Of a stretch of DNA of 64,000 nucleotides, positions 58,871-64,000 are shown piece after piece (the first letter of the stretch is position 1; every line of letters begins with the position of its first letter). The translations under genes and the position numbers were made by a program. Where the stretch lies: NCBI RefSeq assembly GCF_009905375.1, contig NC_133655.1, positions 170,747,141 to 170,811,140 on the forward strand, in the 5' to 3' direction. The stretch comes from Apium graveolens (Eukaryota > Streptophyta > Magnoliopsida > Apiales > Apiaceae). A model generated the notes under the pieces. The model had not been told where the DNA came from and did not search any database. It saw only the letters and a list, made by a program, of their open reading frames with translations.

Positions 58871-59264
58871 TCAACATGGAAAGTTTGATGCCAAAGCAGA
58901 TAAAGGAATTTTTGTTGGATATGCTGTTGGAAAAGCATATAGAGTCTACAATCTAAAAACCAACATTGTTATGGAATCTGTACATGTTGTGTCTGATGAT
59001 AAAAAGATTGAAGGACTGCAAGATGGAGATTTCCATGAGAGCCTCAAATTTAACAATGTGGAGATGATTTGTGAAGATAGTGATGATGATAGTGATCAAG
59101 AACCAATATCCAAGGACCATGCAGATAAGTCTACAACCAATGAAGCACATAATTCAACATCCATCGAGAGACCAAGTGCATCATCCGTCAAAAGATAATC
59201 TGCATCATCAGTCGACAGATAAAGAATAACATCCGTCGATCCCTCAATAGGAGGTGAAAGTCAA
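58871..59264 (+). pseudogene. pol: Copia integrase C-terminal linker with word cluster
   Basis: The sequence KFDAKADKGIFVGYAVGKAYRVYN is the normal copia integrase tail. It is followed by an acidic linker (ICEDSDDDSDQEPISKDH) and then the Ser-rich stretch encoded by phased ATCCGTCG words (59159-59239). Stops at 59196 and 59219 lie inside that repeat. Confidence 0.75.
59159..59239 (+). repeat. ATCCGTCG array in pol, exact 24-nt steps
   Basis: Four copies start at 59159 (ATCCATCGA), 59183 (ATCCGTCAA), 59207 (ATCAGTCGA) and 59231 (ATCCGTCGA); all three steps are exactly 24 nt. The encoded unit reads roughly R-P-S-A-S-S-V-K/D, so frame is kept even though two stops have since appeared. Confidence 0.85.
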
Positions 59265-60167
59265 ATGAGATCACAGTTAGAAAGAACCCCAACTTCAAGT
59301 CAAAGATCCATAAACTCAGGGGGAGTTTCTGATCATCAAAACTCTATTAATCATCAAGACAATAATGAGGCCTCTTCATCTAGAGCTAATTTACCTCAAC
59401 AGAGAAATGGGACTAGAGATTACCCTTTTGAGCTCATTATTGGTGATGCATCTTCTAGAGTTCAAACAAGGAAAGCAACTCAAGAAGAATGTCTGTATAG
59501 CAGCTTTCTTTCAAAGGAAGAACCAAAGAAGGTAGAAGAAGCTCTGTTGGATCCTGATTGGGTTTTAGCTATACAGGATGAGCTAAACCAATTTGAAAGG
59601 AACAAGGTATGGAAGCTGGTGCCCAAGCCTAAAGGAAAGAATCCAATTGACACCAAGTGGGTATTCAGAAATAAGATCGATGAAAATGGCATAGTTTTCA
59701 GGAACAAAGCTAGATTGGTTGCTAAGGGCTACTGTCAACAAGAAGGAATAGATTTTGATGAAACTTTTGCTCCTGTTGCAAGACTTGAAGCCATCAGAAT
59801 TTTCTTAGCCTATGCAGCCCATGCCAATTTCAAGGTCTATCAAATGGATGTTAAAACGTGCCTTTCTGAATGGAGATTTGGAGGAGGAAGTCTATGTTAG
59901 TCAGCCTCCTGGTTTTGAAGATCCAAATTTTCCAGAATATGTCTACTATCTTTTGAAAGCACTTTATGGATTGAAGCATGCACCTAGAGCCTAGTATGAT
60001 ACTTTGTCAAAGTTTCTCTTAGAAAATCACTTCACAAGATGTATTGTTGACACAACTTTATTCTTTAGAAATGTAAATGGCTCTAATATACTTGTTCAAA
60101 AATTTACGTAGATGATATTATATTTGGCTCTACAGATGAAAAACTTTGCAAAAATTTTGCCAAATTA
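59265..60167 (+). pseudogene. pol: Copia reverse transcriptase, frameshifted
   Basis: Frame 59265-59900 holds [71 protein letters not shown] and YQMDVKT. One extra base near 59857 shifts the frame, so [21 protein letters not shown] continues in another frame from 59855. TAG at 59992 interrupts APRAWY, and a further shift in an A-run near 60098 precedes the YVDD catalytic box at 60105-60116. All motifs are recognisable, but no enzyme can be made. Confidence 0.85.
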
Positions 60168-60786
60168 ATGCAAAGTAAGTATGCCATGAGCATGATGAGA
60201 AAACTAACTTACTTTCTTGGTTTACAAGTTAAGCAAGTTAGTGATGGAATATTCATTAGTCAAACCAAATATATTTATGATCTTTTAAAGAAGTTTGATT
60301 TAATGGATTACACATCTGCAAAAACTTCCATGGCTATTGCAACTAAACTTGAATTAAATACAACTGAAAAGTCTGTGGATATTTCAAGCTATAGAGGCAT
60401 GGTTGGCTCACTTCTGTACTTAACAGCTAGTAGGCCAGATATAATTTTTGCTACTTGTCTCTATGCTAGATTTCAGGCTGATCCTAGAAAATCTCATTTA
60501 GTAGCTATTAAGAGAATTTTCAGATATCTCAAGGGCACACCAAAACTTGGCATTTGGTACCCTAGAGATTCTGGTTTTGATCTAACTGGTTATTCAGATG
60601 CAGATTATGCAGGTTGTAAAATTGATAGAAAAAGTACAACATGAACCTGTCAATTTCTAGGAAACAAGCTAGTATCCTGGTTCAGTAAAAAGCAAAATTC
60701 AGTTTCTACTTCTACAGCTGAAGCTGAGTATATTGCTGCTGGTAGTTCCTGTGCACAGATTTGGATGAAAAACCAACTGTTGGACT
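60168..60786 (+). pseudogene. pol: Copia RT end and RNase H, truncated
   Basis: Contains KLTYFLGLQVKQVSDGIFISQTKYIYDLLKKF, YRGMVGSLLYLTASRPDI, YLKGTPKLGIWY and GYSDADYAGCKIDRKSTT, up to a TGA at 60642-60644. The same frame then gives TCQFLGNKLVSWFSKKQNSVSTSTAEAEYIAAGS, which includes the RNase H Glu. It stops at DYGN* (60796). The last ~90-100 residues usual in this family, with the CDN and TKHIDIR motifs, are missing and the env-like frame starts at once, which suggests a deletion. Confidence 0.8.
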
Positions 60787-61076
60787 ATGGCAATTAACAG
60801 TGATATTATCAAAGCATGCTTTAAAATTCCTGATAACACTACTACTAAGCCACACACAGATGCTGATATAGTTAATTTGCTTAATTCTATGGGCTATGCA
60901 CTTCCTACCACTAAGTTAAGTGAAATTAGGAGGCTAGGTCTTAGAAATGAGTGGAGTTATTTGTGTGTAATTACCAAGGTGTTTTATGGTAAAATAAGTA
61001 ACTTTGATTCTATCAACACTACAATCCTTAACATGCTTTACATGCTTCTTACTGATAATTACTACAATTTCAGTGA

Positions 61077-61165
61077 TGCTAGATTCTTGGAGTGTCTATT
61101 ATGCTAGATTCTAGGAGTGTCTATTAAAAAGAGATCTATGAGTGTCTATTATGCTAGATTCTTTT
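61077..61165 (+). repeat. Short tandem duplication breaking env-like ORF
   Basis: Three copies of a ~25-50-base unit containing ATGCTAGATTCT (near 61075, 61101, 61151) and GAGTGTCTATTA (near 61090, 61116, 61139). The TAG inside TGCTAG gives the stop at 61105. It looks like recent local slippage or repair. Confidence 0.6.
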
Positions 61166-62200
61166 TGATTATTGCTAATCATCTTTGTGAGAATCTTGAG
61201 ATTGTGAACCCAACACAAAAACTGGATTGTTGGGTTCAAGAAAGATGAGTAATTACAGATTTGAACAGAGGAAATCACCACAAAGAGGTGCCCCTTGTCT
61301 ATTTGCCTATCATGGAGGGCACTCAGGTAAGTGAGGTAAGCTCTACTGTCTCTACTATCTATACCTTTCAAATTTCTTTGCCATTGAGTGTGGCTATGAA
61401 ATCTGTGTCAAAGACCCAACAGATGCCTACCCAAGCCACCAGATCCAAATCTTCAAAATCCAAGACAAAGAAACCACACTCTGGTGTCTCTCAAAAGATG
61501 CCAGTTTCAAAATCCACTAAAATCAAAGAGGGGAGTATGAAGGTGGGTAAGATAGGTGAGGGACAGGGTGGACATAAAAGAAACCCTAAGGATAAGGATG
61601 GAGAGATGAATGTACCCAAACCAAGCCACACCACAGTTTCCCAACAAACTGTAGTGATTAATAAGAAAATTAGCACATCTCTAGTTTCATCCTCTCAAAA
61701 GGATGTTACTATTGAAACAAGCTCCCAACCAGGAGCACAGATCAAAAGGGCTAGGGACACTGATTTACCCTAAACTTATACTAGAAAGAAGAAATCTAGA
61801 AAACTTGGGGATGCATAGGGATCACACACAGTGCCAACTACAGCTAAAGACTCAATCACTGCACCATCTCAAATTCAGTTTGATGTGGCTCCAATAAATG
61901 TGGAGTCACAGCCAAAATATTTGACTATTGAAGCACCAAACACACCAAACTCACCCACACACTCACTGGATGTGGATATGATTAACACATCAATCCCTAA
62001 TTCTCCTTCTTTAACTCTATTGGAGAAGCCAAAATTCAGTGCAAGTGAGCATCATCTTTTAGATGATTTGTTGGCTCACTTGCCAATTCTTTCAAGAACT
62101 GTTGAGACTTCTGTGCCTAAATTATCATCAATCTGCACAGAGTCTACAATAGTTTTCACTCCAAACTCTACCATTTCTTCTATTCCGGTGGATATTGTTC

Positions 62201-62300
62201 ATCCGTCGGCCAATGATTGTATCCCGATGGATGTGCCTAACAGCAATAATCCGTCGGATGTCCCAACTACTACCCCGATGAATGTTCCTCATCCGTCGGT
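62201..62300 (+). repeat. CCGTCGG words in env-like ORF
   Basis: CCGTCGG at 62203, CCGATGG at 62224, CCGTCGG at 62251, CCGATGA at 62275 and CCGTCGG at 62293; steps 21, 27, 24 and 18, all multiples of three. Encoded peptides alternate HPS/NPS and P-M-D/N-V-P. Confidence 0.75.
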
Positions 62301-64000
62301 ACTCACTATACTAGCTGAATTTTCCAAAACTGTTTCAAGTGTGGATGAGTTAGTAGTTGTACAATCACTCTTAGATTTGAGGGAAGGGAGTGAACAGAGT
62401 GAGAGGGTAAGTTTCTCTCAGGCAAAAGGAGAGAAAATGAGAGAAAATATACAGGCTATTTTTTCCAGCCTGGCAAAAGTGAGTGAGGGGAGTCCCACCT
62501 TAGTAGGTAAAGGTGAGGGTGTGAGGGTGATGAGCCAAGGGGAGCCCTTGATGCAAGAACAGAGATAAATTGAGAGAAAAGCAGGTACAACTAAATGGGA
62601 AGAGCCCATTGTAAGTGAGTTAATGGATGTCAATGAGGTTGAAAAGAAACAACTAATTCAGCAAGAATATCAAGCTGTTTTAGATTCTATTTCTTATGAA
62701 GCCGAGGCATTTACTCACCCTGTCTCAACTTATCAAGTTCTAGCTGAGCAGGACAATGTAGTTGCAGAAAGAATGCTAAATCTGGAGCATACAACAACCT
62801 CCATGCAAAGAGCCAAAGATGCCATCTCAGCCATGCTTCCCACAGCTAGTGATGATGTTGATTATGGAACTGGTGGTTCTGAAGACTTCTTTGGAGATGA
62901 AGATGATAATGAAGAAGAGCTCATGGATATAGGGGGAAAAGCAGGCCCTAGCTTAAGATCAAACATTCCATCTTGGGTGTTTTCCAAAGAATATGATGAG
63001 CAACACTTCAAGAATACTCTCTTTCATATCATCCAACAAACTCAGATAGCTCTTCAAGCTACAACTAATACCAACACCAAGAAGTTTCTTCAAGCACATC
63101 TCAATTCTCTTCAACTGCACCAAATTCAATCTCTCAAACAGTCTATGGATGTCACTGAACTGAAGACAAAAATTGCTCAACTCAAGAAGGATGTTACAGA
63201 TAGGCTGGATGCTAAATTTCCAAACACAACCATGCTTGACATCAACAGAAAACTGAGGAAAAACTCTAATATTGCAACCAAAATAGACTCCCTAGCACAA
63301 GACTCAAGACATTAGAAGCTTCCATTATTGTAATTCATTTACATCAAGCCCAGCAAACTCAGTTGCTTCAAAAACTAGTGGCTGCACAGACTTCTACCTC
63401 TACTAAACTTGATGCTAATAAAAAGGGGGAGAATGATTCACTTGTCCCAGTTAGTCAAGGAGAGCCAATCAGTGAGGGGGAGAATGTGCTTAACATCCAA
63501 GTCAGTCAGGTAATTATTCCAGAAATTACTTTTCCTAAGCCACCAGTATTGGACAACATTGATCTGATCCAAATAGCAGTTGCTAAGTTGGATTCAAAGT
63601 CAAATTTCACAAAGCTTGATATTGCAGCAGCTGAAAAGGAATTAGATAATAAGTGAAAGAAAATTGATGAAGCAATTCAGAAGAAATTTGGTCCCATTGA
63701 GAAACCTAACAAAATCTTTCACCACTTCTCTCAAGTCAAGCAAATTTCTGTCAATGAATTGAGTCTAGATAACTTGGAAAAGGGCCAACCTTCATGCAAA
63801 ATGTCTCCAAAAGCCAACATGGTTTTGAAGCCCAAAAGAAATTATCCAAAGTCATCTGACAAGAACCCACTGGATCTTATGTTTGAGACTCCAAGGCCAG
63901 ATGAAAAGAAGCTGTTGGCAAGGTCCATTACATTCTTCAAAGATCCAACTGACTCAGTACAAAAGAAAAGAATTGCTAAAATCTACATGAGTGGGAAAGA

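Larger units (their letters stand above)
40703..64000 (+). mobile_element. Sirevirus-like copia element with env-like region, interrupted
   Basis: The order is LTR, primer-binding site, gag, Tekay insertion, rest of gag, protease, integrase, RT, RNase H, and a long extra ORF region running off the right edge. Protease-integrase-RT-RNase H is the copia order. The long gag with a C-terminal zinc knuckle and the extra ORF after pol are features of Sireviruses (SIRE/Maximus). Stops and frameshifts in every domain show it is inactive. It inserted next to a splice-acceptor-like site of the Transposase_28-like gene (TTATCACATAG ends at 40697). The expected duplication GTAGG (40698-40702) cannot be checked because the 3' LTR is not in the window. 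Confidence 0.85.
60787..64000 (+). pseudogene. Sirevirus env-like ORF region, broken, runs off edge
   Basis: One reading frame from MAINSDIIKACFKIPD (60787) to TAG at 63313 carries several stops (61105, 61771, 62566 among them). It then shifts to the frame 63363-63656 and continues to the window end (KEIDEAIQKKFG type sequence, KRIAKIYMSGK). The N-terminal part is mixed helical, the middle is Lys/Ser/Thr-rich and then Pro/Ser/Thr-rich, and 62623-63315 looks like long helices (LKTKIAQLKKDVTDRLDAKF), probably coiled coil. Its place after RNase H matches the env-like ORF of Sireviruses. I see no clear signal peptide or fusion segment, so an envelope role is not supported by sequence alone. Confidence 0.65.

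Noticed and set aside
61261..61773. Separate host gene
   Set aside because: Same frame and style as the flanking env-like segments, and it lies directly after copia pol.

Overview
This is a gene-poor, repeat-dense stretch of plant nuclear DNA. I see no rRNA, tRNA or CRISPR array and no convincing intact host gene. The elements are Ty3 chromoviruses of the Tekay/Del type, Sirevirus-like Ty1/copia elements, a plant L1-type LINE with an RNase H tail, hAT-like DNA elements, MITE-like foldbacks and tRNA-derived SINEs. That mix points to a flowering plant, probably a eudicot with a large genome. I cannot fix the family; an impression of Apiaceae is only a guess.

Layout from left to right. (1) 1-1479: the 5' end of a minus-strand Sirevirus-like copia element (gag remnant, primer-binding site, 680-bp LTR) that runs off the left edge. 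(2) 1497-5050: a decayed plus-strand L1-type LINE cut by that copia LTR. (3) 5098-6102: two MITE-like inverted-repeat elements in AT-rich DNA. (4) 6302-34309: a three-level nest. A hAT-like element with an exact 8-bp duplication (ATTTTATT) is split by a decayed minus-strand Ty3 element with ~3.48-kb LTRs (6482-33687). That Ty3 element is split inside its RNase H region by a plus-strand Ty3 element with 4.27-kb LTRs and an exact GTCTG duplication (12109-26414). A truncated SINE sits in the right hAT arm. (5) 34386-35438: a second hAT-like element holding a fuller SINE. (6) 35439-40702: the remains of an intron-containing, retrotransposon-derived gene resembling the Pfam Transposase_28 'putative gypsy type' family, split by an Athila/Tat-like solo LTR. 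(7) 40703-64000: a plus-strand Sirevirus-like copia element with a long env-like ORF region after pol, running off the right edge. It is split in gag by a young, structurally intact minus-strand Tekay element (43051-56569, TCTAC duplication, LTRs differing at only about a dozen sites). That element carries an uninterrupted 1,500-codon gag-pol and a separate 263-codon proline-rich ORF.

How the parts relate. The only apparently functional autonomous element is the 43-56 kb Tekay copy. The 12-26 kb Ty3 copy has a wrecked gag-pol but similar LTRs and one open 5' ORF in the same position as the extra ORF of the intact copy, so it probably moved using proteins supplied by a relative. By LTR similarity judged by eye, the oldest of the three Ty3 insertions is the 6.5-33.7 kb element, then the one nested in it, then the one in the copia.

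The most unusual signals are two families of short words placed at near-constant spacing. In both Sirevirus-like elements a near-palindrome ATCCGTCGG/CCGACGGAT recurs in the LTRs every 22-25 bp. It recurs again inside the coding region at exactly 24-nt steps in two clusters, with a looser third cluster in the env-like region. In the Transposase_28-like gene, an octamer of the form GRYGCRTC occurs as at least eight pairs with an 18-19 bp offset, placed in the upstream region and the introns.
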